Assembly (NCBI GenBank): GCA_020634215.1
Contig: JACKCD010000027.1
Location: 1-64,000, forward strand
Direction: 5' to 3'
Length of the DNA: 64,000 bases
Source: Ardenticatenaceae bacterium
GTDB taxonomy: Bacteria > Chloroflexota > Anaerolineae > Promineifilales > Promineifilaceae
The notes beneath the pieces are model-generated. The model was not told the origin of the DNA. It saw only the letters and a program-made list of their open reading frames with translations, and made no database searches. Position numbers and translations under genes: made by a program. Shown here piece after piece: positions 26,747 through 35,371 of the stretch. The stretch's first letter is position 1; every line of letters starts with the position of its first letter.

Positions 26747-27706
26747 TTACGGGGTAGGCGTTGGGGTAATGGGTTCGGGGGTGGAGCCGACAAGCTGGGG
26801 TTGAGGCAGGATGCGTTCGGCCAACACGGTGTCGAGTTCATTCCACGCCGTTTCCAGGTCGGCGGCGGCGGTGGTGGGGTCGTCGGGCAGGTTGGCAAAG
26901 GCCAGAGCCAGCCGCCCTTGCACCGCTTTGTAACTGTTGGCTACTTCCTCGCTGCTTGTGGTGACGAGCAAATCCATGGTGCGAACGGCCGTTTCCACAT
27001 CATCCCCCGCCAGCCCCACATTGTTCTCCGCCAGCCGCAGCCGCGCCCGCGTAATCAGTTCCCATACGCGGAACAAAGCCAGCACCTCACGTAGCTCCTG
27101 CGTCCGGGCATCATCTGCCGCCGCTTGCTGCAAATCGGTGACAGAGGTGTCGAGAACGGCCGTTTGTTCTTGCAACTCCGTCACCGCCCCGTCAATTCGG
27201 TCAACCGTTCCCCCCAGCGCGTCCACTTCGCCGCCCGTGCGGTTCAAATCTGCTTGCAGCGATGTGATAGCCTCTCCCAGCGAGGCGATGTCGTCGAGTG
27301 CCGTTTCGCCGCTGCTGTTGGCAACGGCAAGCTGGCTGTTTAGCGCATCCAGCAGTTCGCCTTGGCGCGAAACAGATTCAGAAAGGGTGTCGGTAACGGC
27401 CGTTTGTTCCCGTGCCAATGCCGCCAAATCCCGTTCCGCCCCATCCAACTGCGCCTGCCGCGTCATCTGTGCTGTTTCCAGCCCGTCAATTTGCGCCGCC
27501 AGCGAACCTATTTCCCGCGAATTGGCCTCAATTCGCACCGCTGTGCTGTTGAATGAACGCTGCAATTCCTGATAGGCAAAAAAGCCAAGCAGTGGCAGCC
27601 CCACCAAAAAAGCAATCAAAATCAGCGTAATGATCGTCGTGCGGAAAACCCAGTACAGGCTGCGCCCCAAACGCTGGCCGAAACCGGGTTGTGGTTCTGA
27701 ACTCAT
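26747..27706 (-). CDS. Coiled-coil membrane protein with C-terminal Pro/Thr tail
   Basis: 319 residues starting at ATG 27706 after GAGGAG (the frame extends two codons to a TTG). One membrane helix (about 20-45) is followed by a long extracytoplasmic coiled coil (about 50-210) rich in Ala, Leu, Gln and Asp, then a helical domain (ALFRVWELITRARLRLAENN) and a TPEPITPTPTP tail. It resembles the downstream half of the neighbouring HhH protein at 27832, so the two may be an operon of envelope-spanning structural proteins. Function unknown. Confidence 0.65.
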   Translation of the reverse strand: MSSEPQPGFGQRLGRSLYWVFRTTIITLILIAFLVGLPLLGFFAYQELQRSFNSTAVRIEANSREIGSLAAQIDGLETAQMTRQAQLDGAERDLAALAREQTAVTDTLSESVSRQGELLDALNSQLAVANSSGETALDDIASLGEAITSLQADLNRTGGEVDALGGTVDRIDGAVTELQEQTAVLDTSVTDLQQAAADDARTQELREVLALFRVWELITRARLRLAENNVGLAGDDVETAVRTMDLLVTTSSEEVANSYKAVQGRLALAFANLPDDPTTAAADLETAWNELDTVLAERILPQPQLVGSTPEPITPTPTP

Positions 27707-27724
27707 GAGCAAAACTCCTCAAGA

Positions 27725-27788
27725 AATAGGACGCAGATTGACCTGATTTTCCTGATCAGGAAGATCAGGCCAATCTGCGTCCCATTTT
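27725..27788. repeat. Palindromic repeat, family A
   Basis: GGACGCAGATTGACCTGAT and its complement form arms around TTTTCCTGATCAGGAAG. Related to 1383-1452. Confidence 0.85.
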
Positions 27789-27831
27789 CATTCTTCATGG
27801 TGGGCACTCGTTTATGAAACCCCCCGCTTCA

Positions 27832-28824
27832 TTATCCCGACGGGGCAAAGGCGGTGGCTGTGGGGCGGGGTGTGCGGGTGGCGGGCAGGGCGGTGGTGGG
27901 CGTGGGGGCTGGGGTGGGTGTGTCGCTGGTGGGAACGGCCGTTGGTGTGGCAACTTCCTCGGTTGGCACATCCAGCGTCAGCAGTAATTCCCGCAGCCGC
28001 GTGAGAAAGGTGTTGAACGTTTCTGCCGCCACCGTAATCGCATCAATTTCCTGGTCTAACTGTGTCGTTGTTTCCGACAGGTTGGTGATGTCGGCCTGGG
28101 TTGTGGCTACTATGTGTGCCACGGTTGCCAAATCGGCCTGGGCAGTGGCAATGTCGCCGCTGCTTTGCTGCTGTTGCAGCACCAAATCGCCGCTGCGGGT
28201 AGCAAGGATGCTGACGGCGTTGCCGAGTTGCGCCACTTGCGCGGCCAAATCCCCTTGTGCCGCCTGCGCCCCGGCCAGTTCCTGCTGAATTTGGGCATCG
28301 GTGCGGCTGAAGGCGAGTGAACCATCGTTAATGGCGGCCAAAATGCCCAGCGTTACCCCCACGCCGATGAGTGCCCCCAAAACGACGGCCAGAGCCGCAA
28401 ACAGGCAGCCGCGCCTCCGAGAGATGCCGGGAGTAGGCAGAGGGGGCATCATTTCCAGGCGCGGCGGTGGGGGTACAACGGGAGGATTGGTTAACGGCCG
28501 TTCTTCTTCCTCTTTTACTGTTTCCACCACCGCTTCCTCTTGCTCAACCGCTGTCGGTTCTGGAATGGAAACAACGATGCCATTGGCTTCGCCTTCTGGC
28601 TGAGGTTCGTCTAGGCTGCCAACGGTAATCTGGTTGGCAAACTCTTGCACCATCCGTTCGCTGATGCCGGAAACGGCCGTTAACCCCATAACTTCTCGAA
28701 ACGGCTCGACTGTTTCCCGATGCGCCACAATTCGCGCCGCTAAATGTTCACCAATTCCCGGCAGCCGCGCCAGCACCTCGGCTTGCGCCAAATTAATGTT
28801 GATCAGCGTCTGTTCCTCAGCCAT
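27832..28824 (-). CDS. Helix-hairpin-helix, membrane and coiled-coil protein
   Basis: 330 residues. The N-terminal 70 residues form a double helix-hairpin-helix (ININLAQAEVLARLPGIGEHLAARIVAHRE; then LTAVSGISERMV), as in ComEA-type DNA-binding domains. An acidic and Pro-rich linker leads to a membrane helix (about 143-165), a coiled coil (about 175-275) and a Thr/Pro tail. The HhH would be cytoplasmic and the coiled coil outside. The combination is unlike ComEA, which has HhH outside; it could tether DNA or a protein partner to the membrane. The next gene on this strand encodes a related coiled-coil protein. Confidence 0.65.
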   Translation of the reverse strand: MAEEQTLININLAQAEVLARLPGIGEHLAARIVAHRETVEPFREVMGLTAVSGISERMVQEFANQITVGSLDEPQPEGEANGIVVSIPEPTAVEQEEAVVETVKEEEERPLTNPPVVPPPPRLEMMPPLPTPGISRRRGCLFAALAVVLGALIGVGVTLGILAAINDGSLAFSRTDAQIQQELAGAQAAQGDLAAQVAQLGNAVSILATRSGDLVLQQQQSSGDIATAQADLATVAHIVATTQADITNLSETTTQLDQEIDAITVAAETFNTFLTRLRELLLTLDVPTEEVATPTAVPTSDTPTPAPTPTTALPATRTPRPTATAFAPSG

Positions 28825-28903
28825 AGCGTATACCTATCGTCGCTGGTTCCTCATCATCAATGGTTTATGCTTATTGTAGCTTACATCGTTGTGGTAGAAA
28901 CAG

Positions 28904-29497
28904 CTACTTTGCCAAATAACCATCTGCCACCGCTTGTTCCAGCGTCATTTTGGCGATTTCCCACAGCGTTTCTGACCCCTCCCGCATATATTCTACGCGG
29001 GATACCACGGTGTCAAAGGTTAAATTGTGTTTGTGCCACGACGATTCCTCGCGGTTGACGTAGTTAAGCAGGGTGGGGGCTACGCGGTCAACGGCAGCGG
29101 CAAATTTGGCATCAGCCGTCTCGCGGGCTTCAAACTCTTCCCATAGGCCACGAAGCTCGGTTTGCTGGTCGGCCGGCAGCAGCCCAAAAAGGCGGTTGGC
29201 CGCTTTTTGCTCACGGGCGGCCTTGGTGCCGTTGCCGTTGGTATCAAAAAAGAAGGTGTCGCCCGCGTCAATTTCCACAATGTCGTGGACAAGCACCATT
29301 TTAAGAACGCGAAACAGGTCTATTGGCTCGTTGGCATATTCGTGCAGTACCAGTGCCAGCATAGCGAGGTGCCAACTGTGTTCGGCGCTGTTTTCATAGC
29401 GCTCGTTGGTGGTGATGCGGGTTTGGCGCAAAATGGTTTTGAGTTTGTCAATTTCGAGGATGAACTGGATTTGTTGGGTTAAACGGCCGTTAATCAT
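28904..29497 (-). CDS. HD domain phosphohydrolase (YfbR/HDDC2-like)
   Basis: 197 residues. The HD superfamily ligands are visible as SAEHSWHLA (first His), VLVHDIVEIDAGD (HD pair) and a later Asp in AVDRVAPTLLNY. This matches 5'-deoxynucleotidase-like HD proteins acting on nucleoside monophosphates. It begins at ATG 29497 (MINGRL), just after an AACGGCCGTT palindrome that encodes part of the N-terminus (NGR). It follows rpsU on the same strand but beyond its terminator. Confidence 0.85.
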   Translation of the reverse strand: MINGRLTQQIQFILEIDKLKTILRQTRITTNERYENSAEHSWHLAMLALVLHEYANEPIDLFRVLKMVLVHDIVEIDAGDTFFFDTNGNGTKAAREQKAANRLFGLLPADQQTELRGLWEEFEARETADAKFAAAVDRVAPTLLNYVNREESSWHKHNLTFDTVVSRVEYMREGSETLWEIAKMTLEQAVADGYLAK

Positions 29498-29511
29498 ATC
29501 TAAAAAAGTGC

Positions 29512-29541
29512 GTAGCCGAGGAATCCATTCCTCGCTTTTTG
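29512..29541. repeat. Hairpin CGAGGAAT-CC-ATTCCTCG
   Basis: Perfect 8-base arms (29517-29534) followed on the plus strand by CTTTTTG. No plus-strand gene ends here, so it is more likely an interspersed palindrome or part of the HD gene 5' region than a working plus-strand terminator. Confidence 0.55.
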
Positions 29542-29570
29542 CATCCCAAGATGACTACGTGTTGTTCAAT

Positions 29571-29606
29571 AAAAAAGAAACCCCTTGACCAGAGATGATC
29601 AAGGGG
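29571..29606 (-). terminator. Terminator of rpsU
   Basis: On the minus strand CCCCTTGA-TCATCTCTGG-TCAAGGGG is followed by TTTCTTTTTT. It begins 25 bases after the rpsU stop. Confidence 0.85.
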
Positions 29607-29630
29607 GGCCGACTAGATAATGGAAGGCGC

Positions 29631-29843
29631 TCATTGCGGAGCCACTTTCTTCTTATCGCCACGTGCTTTTTTCTTTAAGCGACGGATGGCCTTTTTCTTT
29701 TCAATCCGATCGAGTTCGCTTTTGGAAACAAACCAGCGCTTGCGCCGAACATCAGATAAAACCTTGCTCTTCATCACCGCTTTTTTGAAGCGGCGCAGCA
29801 GTTGCTCCGGTGTTTCGCTATCGCGTGCTACAACTTTAGGCAG
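29631..29843 (-). CDS. rpsU: 30S ribosomal protein bS21
   Basis: About 70 residues, strongly basic, with PKVVARDSETPEQLLRRFKKAV and a C-terminal Lys/Arg-rich tail, as in bS21. The open frame begins at a GTG at 29852, but that GTG lies inside a full AAGGAGGTGA ribosome-binding sequence. A CTG at 29843 sits eight bases after GGAGG and would give (M)PKVVARD, matching the usual bS21 start. I therefore favour a rare CTG start, with GTG 29852 (adding Ser-Thr-Leu) as the alternative. The gene is followed by a strong terminator. Confidence 0.88.
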   Translation of the reverse strand: MPKVVARDSETPEQLLRRFKKAVMKSKVLSDVRRKRWFVSKSELDRIEKKKAIRRLKKKARGDKKKVAPQ

Positions 29844-29852
29844 AGTACTCAC

Positions 29853-30165
29853 CTCCTTCTTGGTAAAAATTCAACAATCGTCAATTCTAACGGCTTTTGG
29901 TGACTTTTGCCAGACGAATTTGCGGTGCTTCTGGTTTAGGTTACGCAAAATTCACGATTAGGTCGTGGGTTGTATCCCTCCCTATGCTATAATTTCGTGG
30001 GAAGTATTCTGTTTAATATCCGCATTGGCTGTTCCTTGTTTAATATGGGATGTAATGAGCAAACCCTATGATTTATGTGGTTAGATTGGTAAAAAATGGG
30101 CTTGATTCTGCTTGGTTACAGGGCGGCATCTGCATGACACCCAATGCGTTATACGAGATGTATCT
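29853..30165 (+). promoter_or_regulatory. Divergent intergenic region with extended -10
   Basis: About 310 bases between rpsU and the kinase gene. An extended -10 TGCTATAAT lies at 29985-29993 reading toward the kinase, with no clear -35. Nothing else recognizable was found; the upstream part of the kinase reading frame (30112-30165) appears non-coding. Confidence 0.45.
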
Positions 30166-32304
30166 ATGAGTGGCGAATTCATTCTGGTTATTGATGATAG
30201 TAAGGAAATTATTACCCATTTGACGGAGCGCGTGCTGCCGACATTTGGTTATAAGACGTTGGCAACCAATAACGGCCGTTCTGGTCTGCAAATGATCCGC
30301 AAGCACAAACCCGATCTCATCATGTTGGACTACAACCTGCCTGAGATGACCGGTATAGACGTGCTGCAAGAGATGGCGCAGGAATCCATTAGCATCCCCG
30401 TTATTCTCATGACTGGCTATGGCTCTGAACTGGCTGCCATCGAAGCCTTCCGCCTGGGCATCAAAGATTACCTCATTAAGCCCTTCACCGTGGATGAAGT
30501 AGTTGAAACCATTGAACATGCCTTGTCAGAAAAGCGACTGTTGCAAGGGCAGGAGGAAATGGCCGAGCAGTTGCGCCGCCTTAAAATGGAAATGAGCCGC
30601 CAAACACAGCAGATGAAAACGCTGTTTCGCATAGGCAAGGCCATCACATCTTTGCTTAGTGTTGACCAAGTGCTGGAGCGCGTTTTGGAAGCCGCCACTT
30701 TTTTGACCAACGCCGAAGAGAGTGCTATTTGGCTGCCAGACAAAATGGGCAACCGAATGCAGTTTTATGGTGGAGCCAAGGGAAGCAGCAACAAGGCAAC
30801 CAAAACATTGCCTGCTCACCATTCCCAATTGCGCCAGGTTTTGCAAAGTGGGCAATCTTTGCGCGAATCTTTATTTACCGGCAGCGGCATCGAAGTGGCT
30901 GAAGGATATTTTGCCCGTGCCGTGGTGCATGTGCCGCTTAAGCTGCGTGGCGACACCATTGGCATTTTGACGGTCAGCAACCAGCTTGCCCCCCGTTCAT
31001 TTAGTAAACGGGATGAATTTTTACTCTCTTTTTTGGCCGATTACGCGGCCATTGCTCTGGAAAATGCTCAAGTGTATCAGGAGACAGACCAGGCATTGGC
31101 GCGGCGGCTGGAAGAATTAAATACGCTGATTGAGATTACCCGCACTGTGACCTCATCGTTGGATATGAACGAGGTTGTCAATTTGGCAATCAAACAGGTT
31201 CATAAAAGCTGGCAAATTGAGGCCGCTTCGGTTTGGCTGTTGGATGAGGCTAAACAAACGCTGCGCGTTTTGACCAATGTGGGTACGCCGCCAGAGAAAC
31301 TGGCGCGACTGCAAATACCCGTGGGTGAGGGTTTTGTGGGACATGTTGCCGAAACGGCGCGGGTGGTTTACACCAACGATGTCGCTTCACACGCGCTGCA
31401 TTATCGTAAAGCTGATGTACAAACTGGCTTTTTGACTCGCTCTATTTTGTGCGTGCCGCTGGTGTTTCGCGGCAGTGTCATTGGGGTGCTGCAACTGTTG
31501 AACAAGCGGGACGGAGATTTTGATGAGGCTGATGCGGATAAGGCACTGGCGATTGCCTCCGCTGTAGCGATTGCGCTGACAAATGCCGTGCTATATGAAG
31601 AAGCCGAGGCAACCAAGCGGTATAAAGATGATTTTGTGGCAACCATTTCCCACGATATGCGGTCACCGCTGGCAACAATTAGTGGTTTTGTAGCAGAGTT
31701 GCCTTTGGCGGGTGAACTGAATGAAGCGCAGCAGGTGCATGTGCAGCATATTGACCGGGCGGTTAGTCACATGATGGATTTGGTCAACGGTCTGCTGGAT
31801 TTAGCGAAGGTAAGTGACCCGCAGGAGCGTTCGTTGCGCCCGCTGGATGTGGCAGAGCTGGTGCAAGGTGTAGTGCAGGAATTTCAGGGGCAGGCATGGG
31901 GGCGCAGGATTACGCTGTCGTTGGAGACGTTACCGTCGCTGCCGTTGGTGGAAGCAGATGCGGTGCAACTGCGGAGTGCAATTGGTAATTTGATTGATAA
32001 TGCGATTAAATATTCGTATGAGAACCAAGCTGTTGAGGTTGCGGTTACGTCGGACGGCCGAAATGTGTTGGTGCAGGTGGCTGACCAAGGGGTTGGGATT
32101 ACCGAGAAAGAGATGCCCCACATTTTTGAAAAATTTTACCGGGGCAAGCTGGTTAACGGCCGTGGTGGTGCGGGTCTGGGGCTGGCGCTGGTGCGTTCAA
32201 TTGCCGTGGCTCATGGTGGCAGCGTGTGGGCTGAAAGCCGGGGCGAGGCGGGCACCGTTTTTACGCTGCGTTTGCCTGCGATGGTTCCAGAAGCGATTGC
32301 CTAG
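30166..32304 (+). CDS. Receiver-GAF-GAF-histidine kinase
   Basis: 712 residues starting at ATG 30166 (MSGEFILVIDDS). The receiver domain (1-120) has the acidic pair at 10-11, phospho-acceptor Asp55 in LIMLDYNLP and Lys in LIKPF. A helical linker leads to two GAF domains (about 150-300 and 315-470), a HisKA domain with His496 in ATISHDMRSPL, and a HATPase domain with NLIDNAIKYS (N box), DQGVGI, FEKFYRG and GLGLALV. It has no membrane segment, so it senses cytoplasmic ligands or another kinase through the N-terminal receiver. Placing the receiver first suggests it is downstream of another histidine kinase. No separate output regulator is adjacent. Confidence 0.93.
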   Translation: MSGEFILVIDDSKEIITHLTERVLPTFGYKTLATNNGRSGLQMIRKHKPDLIMLDYNLPEMTGIDVLQEMAQESISIPVILMTGYGSELAAIEAFRLGIKDYLIKPFTVDEVVETIEHALSEKRLLQGQEEMAEQLRRLKMEMSRQTQQMKTLFRIGKAITSLLSVDQVLERVLEAATFLTNAEESAIWLPDKMGNRMQFYGGAKGSSNKATKTLPAHHSQLRQVLQSGQSLRESLFTGSGIEVAEGYFARAVVHVPLKLRGDTIGILTVSNQLAPRSFSKRDEFLLSFLADYAAIALENAQVYQETDQALARRLEELNTLIEITRTVTSSLDMNEVVNLAIKQVHKSWQIEAASVWLLDEAKQTLRVLTNVGTPPEKLARLQIPVGEGFVGHVAETARVVYTNDVASHALHYRKADVQTGFLTRSILCVPLVFRGSVIGVLQLLNKRDGDFDEADADKALAIASAVAIALTNAVLYEEAEATKRYKDDFVATISHDMRSPLATISGFVAELPLAGELNEAQQVHVQHIDRAVSHMMDLVNGLLDLAKVSDPQERSLRPLDVAELVQGVVQEFQGQAWGRRITLSLETLPSLPLVEADAVQLRSAIGNLIDNAIKYSYENQAVEVAVTSDGRNVLVQVADQGVGITEKEMPHIFEKFYRGKLVNGRGGAGLGLALVRSIAVAHGGSVWAESRGEAGTVFTLRLPAMVPEAIA

Positions 32305-32326
32305 CCATGTTGCGAACCAACAACTG

Positions 32327-33436
32327 ATGCTTGATGGGCAAACCGTGGCTCTGTGGGGCTGCGGTTTGTTGTTTTTACTGGCAGGGTGTGGGCAGGGGCG
32401 TGGGGTGGCGGTGCCACCAACGACGCTGCCGATTGTGCCGCCAACGGCCGTTTTTTCCACCCTTCCTACTGCTACTATAACGGTCGTTTCTCCCACCGCC
32501 ACCCCTACCGCTACCGCTACTGCCATCGCCTCCGCGACAAGTACGCCACTCCCTACGGCTACGGTTACTCCCGACCCCTACCAACCTTACACCATTGACG
32601 CGCTAGTTGCCCGCAGCTATGGTGGCGGCGAACTGGAGATCGTCGAGACGCTGGAGGAAACAGAGACATTTACCCGCTATCTCATTCGTTATCCCAGCGA
32701 CGGGCTGACGATCTATGGTTTTATGAACGTGCCGCACGAGGGGGTGAAATTTCCCCTGGTGGTACTGCTGCATGGCTATATTGATCCGGTCGTTTACCAA
32801 ACGGTAGACTATACTCGCCGCTATGCTGACGCTTTGGCCGACGCAGGCTTTTTTGTCATTCATCCCAATTTACGTGGCTTCCCGCCGTCGGACAGCGGAG
32901 ATGACCGCTTTCGCGTGGGGCTGGCGGTGGATGTGCTGAATTTGCTGGCGATTGTGCAAACGCAAAGCCAGGACCCAGCGGGTACGCTGCGCCGGGTGGA
33001 TGCCGACAACATTTACATGTGGGGTCACAGTATGGGGGGTGGAGTGGCGCTGCGGGTGGCGGTGGTGAACCCAGCCGATTATTTGCGCGGGGTGGTGCTG
33101 TATGGGGCGATGAGCGGCGACGAGCGGTGGAATTATGAGCGGATTCAGGTGTGGAGCGAGGGGCAGAATGGGGCGTTTGAGCTGGCGGCGGGGGAGGAGG
33201 CATTAACGGCCGTTTCTCCCATCAACCACCTTGATCGCCTGCAAGCCCCGATCAGCATTCATCACAGTGATGCCGATGACGTGGTGCCTTATGGGTGGTC
33301 GGTGGATTTGTGCGAGCGGCTGGCGGCACTGGCACATCCAGTAGATTGCTACACCTACCATGCCCAGCCCCACACCTTTAATGGGGAGCAGGATCGGCTG
33401 TTTATGGAGCGGGTGGGGCGATTTTTTGGAGATTAG
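32327..33436 (+). CDS. Lipoprotein alpha/beta hydrolase (S9/dienelactone hydrolase-like)
   Basis: 369 residues. ATG 32327 gives a short N-terminus and lipobox (LLFLLAGC, Cys about residue 21), a Thr/Pro-rich stalk (about 30-85) and then an alpha/beta hydrolase domain with VVLLHGYIDP, GHSMGGGVAL (nucleophile Ser), an acid near HHSDADDVVP and His in HAQPHTF. It would be displayed on the outside and resembles prolyl oligopeptidase-type acyl hydrolases. It starts 22 bases after the kinase stop, so may be co-transcribed. The longer frame to 31994 overlaps kinase coding and is spurious. Confidence 0.85.
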   Translation: MLDGQTVALWGCGLLFLLAGCGQGRGVAVPPTTLPIVPPTAVFSTLPTATITVVSPTATPTATATAIASATSTPLPTATVTPDPYQPYTIDALVARSYGGGELEIVETLEETETFTRYLIRYPSDGLTIYGFMNVPHEGVKFPLVVLLHGYIDPVVYQTVDYTRRYADALADAGFFVIHPNLRGFPPSDSGDDRFRVGLAVDVLNLLAIVQTQSQDPAGTLRRVDADNIYMWGHSMGGGVALRVAVVNPADYLRGVVLYGAMSGDERWNYERIQVWSEGQNGAFELAAGEEALTAVSPINHLDRLQAPISIHHSDADDVVPYGWSVDLCERLAALAHPVDCYTYHAQPHTFNGEQDRLFMERVGRFFGD

Positions 33437-33484
33437 AGATTGGAGATGAGAAGCCTCGTCAATCTCCAATCTCTAATCTCCAAT
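33428..33484. repeat. Palindromic repeat, family C (GGAGATTAGAGATTGGAGAT)
   Basis: GGAGATTAGAGATTGGAGAT faces AATCTCCAATCTCTAATCTC. It includes the stop codon regions of both convergent genes. Other copies are at 46834-46897, 52753-52821 (inside a gene) and 55566-55632. Confidence 0.88.
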
Positions 33485-34768
33485 CCCCACCAAGGCTTGT
33501 TCAGCCAATGCATAACCGGGGCGAAGCTGGGTGGCGCGTTTAAAGGCCAGGGTGGCTGCATCGGTTTGGCCGAGGGCGCGGAGGGCAAGACCCTGATAAT
33601 AGTAGGTTTCTTCGACGTTACGGCCGCCCTGGCTGATCAGGGTAGCTTCGGCCAGGGTTAACACGTCGTCATAACGGCCGTTTGCCAAATATGCCTCATA
33701 CGGTTGGAACTGATACCACAACATGCGCGGCGGCAGCCCAAGTAGCCGGGCCTGGTCAAAGGCGGCAGCGGCTTCTTGCCACAGGGCTGCATCATTGCTT
33801 TGCGCGGCCAACTGCGCCAAACTGCTGCCCCGGTTGAACCAGGCAAATGGGTTGCTTGGTTTCGTCTTAATATCGGTTTGGGCGCGGTCGGCGGCGTGCT
33901 GCCAGTTATCTGCGGGGCCAAGGATATGGGAAACTGCTGTTTCCTGTTCCGGCAAATAGACCACCAGCAGCGTGTAGTTAAAATGTTGCCAATACGGCAG
34001 CAGGTCGGCATAAAGAAGTGGGTCGCCCGGCCCTTCCCACGGCCCTAAGAGAGTGTCGAGCGTCAAAAACGCTTGTGCCGCTTCGTCATATCCGGCCAGT
34101 GTTAGGTAATGACCAATCCACCCTTCTTCCTCGTTGTGAATTAGCCCTTTCTCAATAATAACCGGAATCCCAGCAGCGAGCAGTTCCTTGAGCTGGCGCG
34201 GCGTGCTGCCGCTGTGGGCGCGAGCGCGAAGAGTGGTTTGTTCGTTGACATAATCCACCATCTCCCACGGGGTGACATTGCGGTCTTCATAGCGAGGGCG
34301 GATGTGGGCGGCAACGGCAAACTGATCTGTTTCCTGGCCGTAATAGTTGAGGCTGATGGTGAGATTGGTGGGGCCACAGTTGTTGAATTTTTGCGGGATG
34401 ATGTGGAGGTTGTCGAGGGTGATGGCATCAGGCAATGGGTCGGGTGTTGCAGTGGGGGCAGGGAATGTGGGGGTAGGTGAAACGGCCGTTTCTGCTGTGG
34501 CCGTTGTGGGAATGGTGGTAGGAAATGGGGAAAAAACGGCCGTTGGTGTCGCTGTTGCTGGTCGCACCACAGTAGGCAAGCCCGTCAGGTTAGGTGTGGG
34601 TAGTGCTGGTGGCAGTGGTGTCGTAATGGCAACCAACACCGATGGCGGTAAATAAAAGCGCCAGCGTCCCGGAATGTTTGCTATGATCTGAGGCGCAAAA
34701 AACCAGCCCGCTACATTACTTGCCAGCAGCACCGCAAGCCATAAACCAAGGCGGACCCGTCGCGTCAT
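33473..34768 (-). CDS. C39-like peptidase with C-terminal TPRs, membrane-anchored
   Basis: 431 residues from ATG 34768 (MTRRVRLGLW); the longer frame to 34855 is hydrophobic but uncharacteristic. Membrane anchor (about 6-25), Thr/Pro-rich stalk (about 50-125), then a papain-like C39 domain with PQKFNNCGPTNL (Gln and nucleophile Cys) and GHYLTLAGYD (His and following Asp). The C-terminal 150 residues are TPR-like helices (AWFNRGSSLAQLA, YYYQGLALRALG, AFKRATQLRPGY). It probably cleaves peptides or proteins outside the membrane. The last residues GIGD and stop TAG are encoded by a family C repeat. Confidence 0.85.
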   Translation of the reverse strand: MTRRVRLGLWLAVLLASNVAGWFFAPQIIANIPGRWRFYLPPSVLVAITTPLPPALPTPNLTGLPTVVRPATATPTAVFSPFPTTIPTTATAETAVSPTPTFPAPTATPDPLPDAITLDNLHIIPQKFNNCGPTNLTISLNYYGQETDQFAVAAHIRPRYEDRNVTPWEMVDYVNEQTTLRARAHSGSTPRQLKELLAAGIPVIIEKGLIHNEEEGWIGHYLTLAGYDEAAQAFLTLDTLLGPWEGPGDPLLYADLLPYWQHFNYTLLVVYLPEQETAVSHILGPADNWQHAADRAQTDIKTKPSNPFAWFNRGSSLAQLAAQSNDAALWQEAAAAFDQARLLGLPPRMLWYQFQPYEAYLANGRYDDVLTLAEATLISQGGRNVEETYYYQGLALRALGQTDAATLAFKRATQLRPGYALAEQALVGIGD

Positions 34769-34861
34769 GGCACAAGCATAGCGCAATTTAGAGTGGTTGA
34801 AAATGATGCGAAAAAAGGCTTGGCTCCCCCCGATCAACAGGGTAAACATCATCACAACATG

Positions 34862-35371
34862 TTATGGTTGCGGCACAACACGTGAATGCCCATTCAATGA
34901 TTTGGCAGGCTGCTTTGTGCGCTTCCGCACCTCAATCAGCGATTGAATAAATTCGTTGGTTGGCAAGCCTTCCTGCCTTAAGAACTGTGGATGGTTATGT
35001 TGTTTGCGTAAAACCACCTGCGCCACAAGCTCTTGCGTATCTTTGGTTGCTGCTACGTAGCCACTCGCCTGTAGGGTATTAGTGACCAGAGTATGGGTAC
35101 GTGGATCAGCCAATAAAGTGGTAATACATTGGCGATTGCCTGGGAAAACCACCATTTGGAAACAATCTTGTTTGTAAACTTCATCCAGTGTGTGGTCTGG
35201 CTGGACGATAATGCCGTGTGTTCCGCGAATAGGGTTGCTGCTGGGGCTGATTAAATAAGCTGGTAATCCCGCATCGCGCATTCTTGCCACGGCAGATAAC
35301 GCAAACTCATCATCATATCCGGCTGTTAATAAAATGGCGATGCACTGCGAACTGGCACATGATCTGAACAT
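34862..35371 (-). CDS. DJ-1/PfpI-like protein lacking the nucleophile cysteine
   Basis: 169 residues. The N-terminal pattern (AILLTAGYDDEFALSAVARM, LISPSSNPIRGTHGI, QPDHTLDEV, MVVFPGN) fits the DJ-1/PfpI fold, with strand, metal/acid Glu site and PGG-like turn. The usual nucleophile elbow (G-C-A-G) is absent and the sequence goes directly to a short C-terminal region, so it is either a degenerate non-catalytic member or a truncated one. The start has AAGAAGGA upstream. It is divergent from the STAND gene cluster. Confidence 0.6.
   Translation of the reverse strand: MFRSCASSQCIAILLTAGYDDEFALSAVARMRDAGLPAYLISPSSNPIRGTHGIIVQPDHTLDEVYKQDCFQMVVFPGNRQCITTLLADPRTHTLVTNTLQASGYVAATKDTQELVAQVVLRKQHNHPQFLRQEGLPTNEFIQSLIEVRKRTKQPAKSLNGHSRVVPQP

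Noticed and set aside
34769..34855. 29-residue N-terminal extension of the C39-like protein
   Set aside because: It adds a second hydrophobic stretch before a good signal anchor and has no ribosome site.
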